Below, in pieces: positions 34,933 through 43,841 of a stretch of 64,000 nt of DNA. The notes beneath the pieces were generated by a model. It saw only the letters and a program-made list of their open reading frames with translations. It had not been told where the DNA came from and did not search any database. How positions within the stretch are numbered: the first letter of the stretch is position 1; each line of letters starts with the position of its first letter. Made by a program: the position numbers and the translations under genes. Source of the DNA: Teredinibacter haidensis (GTDB taxonomy: Bacteria > Pseudomonadota > Gammaproteobacteria > Pseudomonadales > Cellvibrionaceae); contig NZ_CP060084.1 of assembly GCF_014211975.1 (NCBI RefSeq), positions 3,235,001 to 3,299,000 on the forward strand, written 5' to 3'.

Positions 34933-36099
34933 ATGAACACACTTTTCAGAGCATTTACCTACCTTCGGTGGCCAGTACTTATTGGCCTTCTTTGTGCTCT
35001 AGCGGTACTGGCGCTGTTCCCAGAACTTAAAAACAGCTCCAGCAATCGCACAATCAGCAACCGCCCCCTCCTGGAATCACTTTCCCCCTCTGACGTTAAC
35101 GGCTGGCAGGGGCCTATTTCATACGCCCGAGCAGTGGCCCGGGCAGCTCCGGCGGTGGTCAATATTTATACCCGCAAACAGGTGAGTATTCGTAGACACC
35201 CACTATTTGACGATCCATTATTTCGCCACTATTTCAACAATTCAGATATCCCTCGCCAACAGCGCATGCAATCCGCCCGTGGCTCCGGCGTTATTGTCAG
35301 CAAGGAAGGCTACATACTGACCAATAACCATGTTATCAACGGCGTTGACGAAATAGTGGTAGCACTTGCCGATGGTCGAGAAGCCCGTGCGGAACTTAAG
35401 GGTGTAAACAGTAAAAGTGATCTCGCCGTACTCAAGATCGACCTCGACAACCTCAACCCCATTGCCATTGGCTCGCCGGATACCACGATGGTCGGCGATG
35501 TTGTACTCGCTATTGGCAACGCCTTCGGCATGGGGCAAACCGTCACCCAAGGCATTGTCAGTGCAACCCGGCGTCGCGGTTTTAATATCGCTGCGTTTGA
35601 GAACTTTATTCAAACCGATGCAGCTATCAATCCTGGTAATTCTGGTGGAGCCCTAATCGACGCTCACGGCAACCTACTGGGCATCAACACCGCTAACCTC
35701 GATCAGGGTGGAGCGGCTGGCGGCATCGGATTCGCAATTCCTGTCGATACCGCGATTCAAACACTTAACGACATTGTTGAATTTGGGCGGGTGGTACGCG
35801 GCTGGCTCGGCGTAGAAGCCCAGTCACTTTCGCCACAACTTGCGCAATCGTTCAGTCTCAATTCCACCAACGGCGTTTTAGTCACCCACGTATATAACGA
35901 TGGACCCGCAGACAAAGCAGGCCTGCGACCTGGAGATGTGATTGTCCGAATTAATAATCAAATGGTGGGAGATGGCCGCTGGGGGCAACAGGAAATTGGC
36001 GAATCCCGGCCCGGCGATACGGTATCTATTGAGGTTATGCGTCAGGGCAAAGTACAAACATTTGAAGCCGTTTTAGCGTTTGAACCTATTACAAGTTAA
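34933..36099 (+). CDS. degS: Inner-membrane serine protease DegS/AlgW (HtrA family, one PDZ)
   Basis: Site-1 protease that senses misfolded outer-membrane proteins and cleaves the anti-sigma factor to activate sigma-E/AlgU. It has one membrane anchor (about 12-32) and a trypsin-like domain with the triad in TNNHVING (His near 133), SKSDLAVLKI (Asp near 163) and NPGNSGGALI (Ser near 237). A single PDZ domain follows (about 285-380: GVLVTHVYNDGPADKAGLRP, then GDVIVRINNQ). The single PDZ and the anchor distinguish it from DegP/DegQ. Located 53 bases after zapG. In Pseudomonas algW is followed by hisC-hisD-hisG, but here about 16 kb lie between. Confidence 0.93.
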   Translation: MNTLFRAFTYLRWPVLIGLLCALAVLALFPELKNSSSNRTISNRPLLESLSPSDVNGWQGPISYARAVARAAPAVVNIYTRKQVSIRRHPLFDDPLFRHYFNNSDIPRQQRMQSARGSGVIVSKEGYILTNNHVINGVDEIVVALADGREARAELKGVNSKSDLAVLKIDLDNLNPIAIGSPDTTMVGDVVLAIGNAFGMGQTVTQGIVSATRRRGFNIAAFENFIQTDAAINPGNSGGALIDAHGNLLGINTANLDQGGAAGGIGFAIPVDTAIQTLNDIVEFGRVVRGWLGVEAQSLSPQLAQSFSLNSTNGVLVTHVYNDGPADKAGLRPGDVIVRINNQMVGDGRWGQQEIGESRPGDTVSIEVMRQGKVQTFEAVLAFEPITS

Positions 36100-36254
36100 A
36101 AGAATTTTCGGCAATGGACTTCAAGCTAAAAAAACTTGAAACAATTTAACGATCCAGCGCTCTTCAGGATAGATAAAAGAAAATGCTGCTGACTCCCATA
36201 TAAACCCGGCACCCCAAGTAAACACTAGACAGCAAAATTACGTCACTGAAAATT

Positions 36255-37193
36255 ATGGCCGACAAGCAAAATTCGATAGAGCTCAACAGTGTGATTACCG
36301 AGGCAACACGACACTATTTTGAAAGTTGTCGAGCTCGCATACCCGGCTTTATTCATCGCCATTTCCAGTACCCCGGCGCCTGGCACACCAACCGAGTTGC
36401 ATTGGGGCTCGATATTGTTAGGGCTCCACTAAACCTCTTCTGGGCGCCAGTCTATGCACTTATCAGTTTTATTAAGTATCTGCTTCACCGCAAAGGTTAT
36501 CTAAGCCTTGCCAGCCTGCTAGGGAAAGTACCCGACGGCGCTACCACACAAGTCCAAAAGCACCTCGCCAAACTCATTTATTCCGACCTGCTTCAACTTG
36601 ATTGCGAACAATCGTCCCTTGAAGTACACATTGCGGCGGCACTAGAAGAGCGCTACAACGAAAGCCACCCCAGCATTAACCAGCAGAAAATATTTGCCCA
36701 AAGAATCGGCCCCCTTGTTCACCAAGCACTTCTCCAGTATCGCATCACCCGCACGGCATCGTCTGATATTACCAACTCCATTGCCAGCACTCTCGTGGGA
36801 GCTTTTGCTTTCCATAAGTTTACGCCAGGAGGAATTGGAATAGGCCTAATACTGGCGGCGATTATCGCCAAAGCCACCGCTGTAAATGAATTTTTTTTAG
36901 GCAGGAATATAGGGTATTTTTACTACGCGCTACTCCCACCAGAACCGTCGTTAGAGCTCAAAGCATGGAGTCTTTTGGCCGTGTTAGCGGTACTCTCTGC
37001 TTTCGCTTCGTTTTCCGGATTAATAACAGACCCCCTTCAGTCAGTCACTCGACTACATCACCAGCGCTTGCATAAAATGATCAATCACCTGGAAAAGGAT
37101 TTTCTGGAAGAAGCCAACAACAGCTTTCGACCCAAGGATCAGTACGTGGCCCGTATACTGGATATGTTTGATGTGATAAAGCCGCACCTTTAA
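36255..37193 (+). CDS. Conserved membrane protein of unknown function (possibly DUF6635)
   Basis: I do not recognise a characterised gene. The 312-residue protein has an Arg/His-rich N-terminal segment (FESCRARIPGFIHRHFQYPG, about 22-45), an amphipathic to hydrophobic region at about 55-80, and hydrophobic helices at about 175-215 (including LVGAFAFHKFTPGGIGIGLI) and 235-255. The N-terminal pattern and topology recall DUF6635 proteins, but I cannot verify this. No clear catalytic motif. It stands alone after degS. Confidence 0.65.
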   Translation: MADKQNSIELNSVITEATRHYFESCRARIPGFIHRHFQYPGAWHTNRVALGLDIVRAPLNLFWAPVYALISFIKYLLHRKGYLSLASLLGKVPDGATTQVQKHLAKLIYSDLLQLDCEQSSLEVHIAAALEERYNESHPSINQQKIFAQRIGPLVHQALLQYRITRTASSDITNSIASTLVGAFAFHKFTPGGIGIGLILAAIIAKATAVNEFFLGRNIGYFYYALLPPEPSLELKAWSLLAVLAVLSAFASFSGLITDPLQSVTRLHHQRLHKMINHLEKDFLEEANNSFRPKDQYVARILDMFDVIKPHL

Positions 37194-37343
37194 AAGGACA
37201 ATTCCCCACAGCGCCCGCCGCCCTTATACGAATATCATCAAACTCAAAAGAGAATATACGGCCGCTATTAACCATTACGGAAAAAATAAAACTCCTTTCT
37301 CGGCAAACGGCTTATTAACTAATGCCCTATCATCCGTACGATC

Positions 37344-37369
37344 AAAAAAAACCCCCGAAAAACGGGGGT
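37344..37369 (-). terminator. Terminator after frdCAB
   Basis: Stem ACCCCCG / CGGGGGT with an A5/T5 loop. Read on the minus strand the stem is followed by a run of seven T. It lies about 30 bases past the frdB stop codon. An A/T run on the other side would also make it usable by the plus-strand gene ending at 37193. Confidence 0.9.
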
Positions 37370-37398
37370 ACAAAAAAGAAACAAGTTTCAAATAATAA

Positions 37399-38160
37399 CT
37401 AGTTAGCTAAAGCCATTTTTCTGCGCATGAACGCAATTTGCTGAGCCAGTGGCAACTCTTTCGGGCACATATCTTCACAGCCCAAAAGAGTCATACAACC
37501 GAACACACCATCTTCTGTACCAATTACTTCGTAGAAGTCGGCATCGCTGCGATCGTCACGCGGATCAAGACGGAAACGAGCCAGCTGGTTAATACCTACG
37601 GCACCCACAAAGTCGGAACGCATTTGCGCTGTACCACAGGCAGCGATACAACAGCCGCACTCCACACAACGTTCCAGCTCGTAGATCTTATCAGCCAGTT
37701 CCGGCTCCATTTTTTCTTCTACGTCACAGAAGTCGCGCTCCTGTTCTTTATTGTGAATCCAGGTTTCAAGATGCTCACTCATATTGCGCATCCACTTACC
37801 TGTGTTCACAGACAGGTCTCCGATCAGTTCAAAACCGGGCAATGGCGCCAAGTTCATAACGGCCGGTAGCTCTTTAGTCAATGTTCGACAGGCCAACTTC
37901 GGCCTACCGTTAACCAGCATCGCACAACTACCACAGATACCCGCTCGACAAACGAAGTCGAACTGTAGACTTGGATCCATATCTTCACGAATTTCGTTAA
38001 GCAAAATAAACAACGTCATGGAATCAGCCTCTTCGACTTCGAAAGTATCGAAGTGAGGCACACTGTTTGGGTCTTCCGGGTTGTGGCGGAAGATATTGAC
38101 GGTCAATTTGCGATATTCGCCTTGCTGAGCATCAATTTCAGTAACGGGAATAGTATTCAC
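37399..38160 (-). CDS. frdB: Fumarate reductase / succinate dehydrogenase iron-sulfur subunit FrdB
   Basis: Carries the three Fe-S clusters that move electrons between FrdA and FrdC. The [2Fe-2S] ligands are in CRAGICGSC (near residue 71) with a later Cys. The second and third clusters are bound by CVECGCCIAACG (near 164) and by C-x6-C...C in CMTLLGCEDMCPKELPL (near 222). The pattern AACGTAQMRSDFVGAVGINQ and LIG-like EDGVFGCMTLL follows Wolinella FrdB closely rather than E. coli SdhB. Length is 253 aa. Third gene of frdCAB, 12 bases after frdA. Confidence 0.95.
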   Translation of the reverse strand: MNTIPVTEIDAQQGEYRKLTVNIFRHNPEDPNSVPHFDTFEVEEADSMTLFILLNEIREDMDPSLQFDFVCRAGICGSCAMLVNGRPKLACRTLTKELPAVMNLAPLPGFELIGDLSVNTGKWMRNMSEHLETWIHNKEQERDFCDVEEKMEPELADKIYELERCVECGCCIAACGTAQMRSDFVGAVGINQLARFRLDPRDDRSDADFYEVIGTEDGVFGCMTLLGCEDMCPKELPLAQQIAFMRRKMALAN

Positions 38161-38172
38161 TTCTTTCGCCTC

Positions 38173-40179
38173 TTATTTGCTTGCTGAAGCCGACTGGCCA
38201 TTTTCATCTTCACCGATTCGCGCATTGCGACCACGCAAACTATCCGGCAGCTTATCTTCGAAGGACATCAGTACTTCCTGCGCTTCAAAGCGGTTACCAC
38301 CTTCATACTTGGCTTGAATCGCATCAACTTCAGCCTGACGCGCTTCCGTATTCGGGTGGTCAACACGATCTTTTGCGCCGTAACCACGCCAACCCGGAGG
38401 GAGCTCCATTTTCATCACATCCAACGGCTCGTAGTTGAGCGTGGGCATGGAATCATTTTTCATATCCCAGGTCGCCAAAGTTCGGCTCAACCAGTCTTTA
38501 TCGTTACGCAGTTTGAAATCTTCGCGGAAGTGAGCTCCTCGGCTCTCTTCACGAGCAAGAGCACCCTGAGCAACACAGAGGCTCAAGCGCAGCATACTTT
38601 CCACACGGTAAGCCGCCACCAAGTCCGGATTGCCACCGCGAGCGGAACTTTTCACTTTAATATTGCGCGCACGCTGAGCAAGCTCTTTTAAGCCGCTTAC
38701 GGCTTCCTGTAGTTTGTCACCGTGTCGGAAGATACCCACGTTGGAGCTCATCAACTCCTGCATTGAACGCATAATATGGAAGGCATTTTCGTTGCCATCG
38801 CTATTGCAGTATCCTGCTAGGCGACTGGCCTGCTTGTCGTGCGCTTCGCGAATCAGTGCGGTGGACACTTTGATATCGTTGTCTGCACTACCCACATAGT
38901 CGGCCATATATTCACCAACAATCATACCAGCCACTGCGGTCTCGGCTACGGAATTGCCTCCTAAGCGGTTAAATCCGTGCATATCCCAACAGGCGGCTTC
39001 ACCGGCGGCGAATAGGCCTTTAAGAGTAGGAGACTCACCGCGGAAGTCGGTGCGTACACCGCCCATGGAGTAATGCTGGCAAGGACGAACAGGAATTAAA
39101 TCTTTAACCGGATTTACACCAAGGAAGTACTCACAAATTTCCTTCACTTCGCGCAGTTTGCCCTCAATATGTTTTTTGCCCAGCAAGCGAATATCCAACC
39201 ACAGGTGCTCACCAAAGCGAGACTGAACCCCTTTTCCAGACTGAATATGGTGCTCCATCCAACGAGACACCACATCGCGCGAAGCCAGTTCTTTTTTCTC
39301 CGGCTCGTAATCGGGCATAAAACGATGAAGGTCGCGGTCGAGCAGCAGCCCACCATCACCGCGACAGCCTTCCGTTACCAGGATACCTGCAGGGAAAATA
39401 CCGGTGGGATGGAATTGAACAGCTTCCATATTCCCTAGTGAAGCAACACCGGTTTCGAGGGCTATAGCCGTACCCATACCTTCGTTGATAACCGCGTTAG
39501 TCGTAGCGCGATAGATTCGACCGTAGCCGCCTGTCGCGATACAGGTGGCCTTGGCGACATAGGTAACCAACTCACCCGTCATCAGGTTGCGTACGACCGC
39601 ACCGTAACAACGACCATCTTCGTGAATTAATGAGATGGCTTCCATACGTTCATGGACTTGAATTTTTTCGGCGACAGCCTGGTTACTCATGGTATAGAGC
39701 ATAGAGTGGCCGGTACCATCCGATACATAGCAGGTACGCCATTTCTGCGTACCACCGAAGTTACGGGCGGCAATCATGCCGTGAGACTCGTCACGCTCCG
39801 TCAAGGCTACCGGCTTTCCATCAATCACATGTTCGTGGCTGCCGCGCTCTATTCGACCCCAGGGAACCCCCCAGGCAGCCAACTCACGAACAGCTTTTGG
39901 TGCGGTATTCACAAACATACGAGCAACATCCTGGTCACAACCCCAGTCACTGCCCCGCACAGTATCGATAAAATGAATGTCTTCGTTATCGCCTTCACCC
40001 TTATTGGCATTACCCAGGCTAGCCTGCATACCGCCTTGGGCAGCTGCAGAGTGAGACCTTTTGGGAGGTACCAAGCTAAGAACGATGACTTCATGGCCCT
40101 GACGGCGAACGCCGATCGCTGCGCGCAAGCCCGCCAGACCACCACCTATTACCAAGGCATCGGTATAAATCGTTTTCAT
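38173..40179 (-). CDS. frdA: Fumarate reductase / succinate dehydrogenase flavoprotein subunit FrdA
   Basis: Catalytic subunit interconverting fumarate and succinate with a covalently bound FAD. The FAD site VIGGGLAGLRAA is at about 10-20, the covalent FAD His is H43 in KRSHSAAAQGG, and the substrate-site blocks include QFHPTGIFPAGILVTEGCRG near 257 and HGFNRLGGNSVAETAVAG near 410. The sequence follows Wolinella/Campylobacter FrdA block by block (GDNEDIHFIDTVRGSDWGCD, then MFVNTAPKAVRELAAWGVPW). Length 668 aa, longer than E. coli SdhA, as in that group. Middle gene of frdCAB. Confidence 0.96.
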   Translation of the reverse strand: MKTIYTDALVIGGGLAGLRAAIGVRRQGHEVIVLSLVPPKRSHSAAAQGGMQASLGNANKGEGDNEDIHFIDTVRGSDWGCDQDVARMFVNTAPKAVRELAAWGVPWGRIERGSHEHVIDGKPVALTERDESHGMIAARNFGGTQKWRTCYVSDGTGHSMLYTMSNQAVAEKIQVHERMEAISLIHEDGRCYGAVVRNLMTGELVTYVAKATCIATGGYGRIYRATTNAVINEGMGTAIALETGVASLGNMEAVQFHPTGIFPAGILVTEGCRGDGGLLLDRDLHRFMPDYEPEKKELASRDVVSRWMEHHIQSGKGVQSRFGEHLWLDIRLLGKKHIEGKLREVKEICEYFLGVNPVKDLIPVRPCQHYSMGGVRTDFRGESPTLKGLFAAGEAACWDMHGFNRLGGNSVAETAVAGMIVGEYMADYVGSADNDIKVSTALIREAHDKQASRLAGYCNSDGNENAFHIMRSMQELMSSNVGIFRHGDKLQEAVSGLKELAQRARNIKVKSSARGGNPDLVAAYRVESMLRLSLCVAQGALAREESRGAHFREDFKLRNDKDWLSRTLATWDMKNDSMPTLNYEPLDVMKMELPPGWRGYGAKDRVDHPNTEARQAEVDAIQAKYEGGNRFEAQEVLMSFEDKLPDSLRGRNARIGEDENGQSASASK

Positions 40180-40225
40180 TACAGAGTCCTGATTATTATT
40201 TCAAATATTCGGATCGGGTTAGACA

Positions 40226-40981
40226 CTAGTGCGCGCTCGGCGCAGTGTCTTGTTGGAAGGATGGCACGTAACGCTCACCAGCCTGGTCGGCATGCTCGGC
40301 ACCTATCTTCATATAAGCTGCCAAGGTTGCGAGACCTAAGACGAGGAAGAACACCGTCAACAACCATTTGATCACATGTAAACGATGACGGTTACGCTTG
40401 GGATTACCCCCCAGGAATAAGCCCCACTTGACGACCAAACGATAGATACCGATGCCTGCGTGTAACTCAACAACAAACAGCAGAGCCAGGTACAACGGCC
40501 ACATCATGCCACTCCATACACGATCAGAAGACGCGTAGGGACCGATATCCGCAGGGTGGGAAATAAGTTGATAGAGGTGAACAGACGCCATAAAGAACAA
40601 CGCAAATCCAGTGATTACCTGCACATACCACATGGTAGTATCACTATGCTTTAGATTGCCAATATGTGTGTGGATGGTGCGATACTGACTAGCGCTGCTA
40701 GGGAAGCGGCGCAGCGCCAAGAACGCATGCACAATAATCAAACCAAGGATAAATACGGCAAAGGCACTTACCAAAACAGGGTAAGGCTTACCTAAAATGG
40801 GCTCTCCTTCAAACATTCGAGCCACCCAGAACATGGCATCCTTACCCAAAAGGATACTGGACACCATAAACATATGGGTCCACATGAAGAGCACCAGAAA
40901 CAAACCCGTTCCGCCTTGAACCATATCCATAATGGCGGGCCAGCGATTAGGTTTAACAGCGCGTTCTACAGCTGAAGACAT
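40226..40981 (-). CDS. frdC: Di-haem cytochrome b membrane subunit FrdC (Wolinella type)
   Basis: Single five-helix membrane subunit that binds two haems b and the quinone. Counting from the ATG at 40981, the four haem ligands of Wolinella FrdC align with H36, H85, H135 and H174. The two glutamates known to matter for quinol oxidation and proton transfer there align with E58 (in ARMFEG) and E172 (in VVELHAG). I prefer this ATG, eight bases after GGAGGT. Another ATG at 40987 would be only two bases from it. Length is about 251 aa. First gene of frdCAB. Confidence 0.94.
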   Translation of the reverse strand: MSSAVERAVKPNRWPAIMDMVQGGTGLFLVLFMWTHMFMVSSILLGKDAMFWVARMFEGEPILGKPYPVLVSAFAVFILGLIIVHAFLALRRFPSSASQYRTIHTHIGNLKHSDTTMWYVQVITGFALFFMASVHLYQLISHPADIGPYASSDRVWSGMMWPLYLALLFVVELHAGIGIYRLVVKWGLFLGGNPKRNRHRLHVIKWLLTVFFLVLGLATLAAYMKIGAEHADQAGERYVPSFQQDTAPSAH

Positions 40982-41306
40982 CCGCATTTACCTCCTTAAT
41001 TGAGTAAGTTGGGGTTAGGGAATATCTGAATACAACCGACGATCTCTGTAGCCCTGATGGTGCCTGAGCAAACCCAGAAATTCCCAAGTTTTAATCCGAG
41101 CGTATTACATCACTTTCATATGACATGCATTATGCTTTACATCAAATGGATGAATGTCGTCCAGCAGTCCCGGTTTTGGAGGATAGCAAAATGTCACTCA
41201 ACACCTTTGAAATGTAGCACTAAAAAACAACACCAGTAAAAAATTGGAAGCAGGCTACAATAAACGTCCGCGATAACCACACACTAATGCCGCCGGATCC
41301 ACTATT
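40982..41306. other. Divergent intergenic region frdC / EamA transporter
   Basis: 325 bases without a supported gene. It should contain the frdCAB promoter (minus) and the transporter promoter (plus). It also holds a possible FNR-like half-site pair (listed separately) and an 8-codon frame ATG...TAG at 41191-41217 behind GGAGG, too short to call. Confidence 0.5.
41132..41145 (-). promoter_or_regulatory. Weak FNR/Anr-like site upstream of frdCAB
   Basis: On the minus strand TTGAT-GTAA-AGCAT has a perfect left half of TTGAT-N4-ATCAA, but the right half matches at only three of five positions. It would fit oxygen control of a fumarate reductase. The match is weak and may be chance. Confidence 0.25.
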
Positions 41307-42179
41307 TTGCGAAATTTGAACACAAAACCAGCTATTTCACCCGGCTTACTTCCTTTATATTTATCCCTTCTCTTATTAAGCGTTAACGGCCTCTTCGCTC
41401 GCTCAATCGATCTAGACTCCACCTCCATCACCCACCTTAGAAGCGTTATCGCCGCCGCAGCACTATTGGCACTGCTACTACTACGCGGCACACCACTGAG
41501 GCTACCTTGCCGACGGACAGCTATAACGGTATACGGGCTGGGGATATTGCTCGGGCTGCACTGGGTGACTTTTTTTAAGGCAATGCAAGTCTCATCTGTT
41601 GCTGTCGGCATTATTGCCCTGTTCAGCTACCCGGTAATAACCGTCTTAATCGAACCATTGTTTCAACACCGCAAACCTAAATGGCCAGATCTGGCCGCAG
41701 CACTGTTAGTGCTCACCGGCGTGGCAATTATGGTTTCTGGCCAGGACACCGGCCTCGGCAATATTCGAGAAGGTGTCTTCTGGGGCGCCTGTTCCGCATT
41801 TTTATTTTCTCTGCGCAATACTAGCCAAAAATACTGGCTACACCATATTCCCAGCAGTGGCCTCATGCTACACCAGGTTATTGCAACCGCGTTAATGCTA
41901 AGTGTATTTACCGACTGGTCCAGAGTCGCCAACCTGAACTCCCACAACTGGCTATTGCTAGCGTTGCTGGGACTTATCTGTACCGCCGGGGCACACACAC
42001 TTTTAAGCCTGAGCCTGAAAAATCTCGCAGCAAAATCTGTTGCGCTTATCAGTTGCCTCCAACCCGTTCTGGCATCTGCACTTGCCTGGCTGGTATTGGC
42101 GGAAACTCCCAGTACGGAAATTATTCTTGGTGGACTGGTTGTTATCAGTGTAGCTACCTACGAATCCTTAAAGCGTTAA
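41307..42179 (+). CDS. DMT-superfamily (EamA) transporter
   Basis: Inner-membrane transporter with ten predicted helices in two EamA repeats (about 10-140 and 150-288). Features are LHWVTFFKAMQVSSVAVGII at the end of helix 3-4 and the second-repeat signature LISCLQPVLASALAWLVLAE near 255-275. It is annotated from family features only, so the substrate is unknown (export of amino acids or metabolites is typical). The start is a TTG at 41307; another TTG lies at 41316. No partner gene adjoins it. Confidence 0.85.
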   Translation: MRNLNTKPAISPGLLPLYLSLLLLSVNGLFARSIDLDSTSITHLRSVIAAAALLALLLLRGTPLRLPCRRTAITVYGLGILLGLHWVTFFKAMQVSSVAVGIIALFSYPVITVLIEPLFQHRKPKWPDLAAALLVLTGVAIMVSGQDTGLGNIREGVFWGACSAFLFSLRNTSQKYWLHHIPSSGLMLHQVIATALMLSVFTDWSRVANLNSHNWLLLALLGLICTAGAHTLLSLSLKNLAAKSVALISCLQPVLASALAWLVLAETPSTEIILGGLVVISVATYESLKR

Positions 42180-42717
42180 CTATTATTTTTTACGCCAAAT
42201 AAATGAGGATCACTTTACTCCCAAGAAACGGCAAGCATTATTCGTGATAACGCCATTTAAAACAAGGTCACCACCACCTCCACCTCCAGAGCTATCGGAA
42301 ACAGGAGGTTAGAGACAAAAGAAAAAAATATTCAACAACAAACACCGACTTAAATCACCCACATAAAATTTCTTTCATCTCAACGCACCTTGAAAACACA
42401 GCATTATTCTACATCACCAACAATCACTCTACTTAAGCGTTCTAAATTCTGAACAATCACTCAAACCATTTTGTTCAAACATTAAAAAACCACCCGCCAG
42501 TTATTTCAATTAGAAATATTGAGAGAGGAAAGCGACCGCTTTCGCTATAAAACACCTCACCACCCCACTAACTCGCTTGAAGAAACGAGACCCCATGTGG
42601 CCGAAAGCCTGTAAATTCTCAAGCGCCGCTGAGGTAAAAAGCTTTTGTAAAGACAACATGAATCCATGACCTATACTTCAGTACACCCAAATATTCATGA
42701 CCGGCGCAGTTGACTAT
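42180..42717. other. Intergenic region, no supported gene
   Basis: 538 A/C-rich bases. I see a short inverted repeat GAAAGCG/CGCTTTC at about 42529-42544. On the minus strand there is a Gly-rich open stretch (SDSSGGGGGGDLVLNG...) that ends at about 42214, preceded in another frame by a lipobox-like FFLLSLTSC. It may be a decayed small lipoprotein gene, but the frame is broken and there is no start. No promoter can be placed. Confidence 0.5.
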
Positions 42718-43623
42718 ATGAATTTTTGCCTCACTCCACTGCTCGTTAGGCTCGCTGCAATCAGCATTGCTCTAGCGTCCCCATTTGTTCTTTCACAAGA
42801 ACAAAATCCAACGAAAACATTAAACATCTCTTACCCGGAAGATATCGGTGTAAGCAACAACCGTCTGGACAATGGGCGTTATGTCAGAGAAATTCTTATA
42901 CTCGGACTCAAGCACTCGGGCCGAACATACAAATTGAATGCTCAGGAGGTACGTTCGATTCCCGAAAGTAGAAGCCATTTGTATTTAGAACAGGGCCGCT
43001 ACAATCTCCACTGGCTAATGACATCGGCTGATCACGAAAATGATTTATTACCCGTACGAATTCCAATTTATAAAGGGTTAATTGGCTGGAGGCTATTTTT
43101 TATTAAGCCAGAAAACCAACCATTTTTTAGTTCAATTACTGTCAACTCAAAACTAAAAAATGTTCACGCATGCCTTGGGCACGACTGGCCCGACGTCGAT
43201 ATATTAGAGGCGGGCGGTTATAAAGTGATCACCAACATTGCTGGCTTAGGTATTTTTGAAACCCTGAATAAATCTCGGTGCCAGTACTACCCTCGCTCAG
43301 TGCTCGAAATATGGAATGAAATTGAGAACGCCCATCATTACGGTGCAAGCGCGGAAACAGAGCTTGCTCTCAGATACCCCGCGGCCTATTATTTTTTTGT
43401 CTCACCCGACGAAAAAGATCTTGCTATTGCGCTTGAGAACGGCCTAAAGCGAGCGATAGCCCTAGGAGAATTTGATCAGATTTTTTACCGTCATTTCGGT
43501 GATGCCATAGAAAAATCAAATTTGGGAAAACGGAGAATATTTTCCATCCCCAACGCCCTATTTAAAAACACTGCGGTACTTTCCAACAAAAACTTATGGT
43601 TCACCCCCCAAGGTAAGAAATAA
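42718..43623 (+). CDS. Secreted protein resembling extracellular solute-binding proteins
   Basis: Not recognised at gene level. From the ATG at 42718 the protein has a signal peptide (NFCLTPLLVRLAAISIALAS...) and about 270 residues with the look of a type 2 periplasmic-binding fold: YVREILILGLKHSG near 45-60, then a hinge region with RIPIYKGLIGWRLFFIKPEN near 108-128 and a C-terminal LAIALENGLKRAIALGEF helix near 240. No permease or ATPase gene is near, so it is probably not a classical ABC uptake component. A start at 42697 would add seven residues and spoil the signal peptide. Confidence 0.65.
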   Translation: MNFCLTPLLVRLAAISIALASPFVLSQEQNPTKTLNISYPEDIGVSNNRLDNGRYVREILILGLKHSGRTYKLNAQEVRSIPESRSHLYLEQGRYNLHWLMTSADHENDLLPVRIPIYKGLIGWRLFFIKPENQPFFSSITVNSKLKNVHACLGHDWPDVDILEAGGYKVITNIAGLGIFETLNKSRCQYYPRSVLEIWNEIENAHHYGASAETELALRYPAAYYFFVSPDEKDLAIALENGLKRAIALGEFDQIFYRHFGDAIEKSNLGKRRIFSIPNALFKNTAVLSNKNLWFTPQGKK

Positions 43624-43841
43624 GACCGATCTTCCATACTACTGATCTGGATTAAACCAACCTAACATTCACCTTGATTATATAAAATACAACGCTACCC
43701 TTCATCAACCTGCATAGGTACACCCTGCTTATTCCGAAGTAACCTCTAATCAAGCCCAGATATGCTCTGGCCTTACTCTGATGTTCCCTAAGAATCTACA
43801 AGACCGACACGCCCCTAGAGATAACTGGAGCAGATTACAAA

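Noticed and set aside
39652..40371. Plus-strand frame of 239 codons across frdA/frdC
   Set aside because: It lies antisense to two conserved genes, has no homology I recognise and covers their junction.
42200..42330. Small Gly-rich lipoprotein gene on the minus strand
   Set aside because: A lipobox-like segment and a GGGGGG stretch occur in different frames with a stop between them and no clear start. At most it is a remnant.
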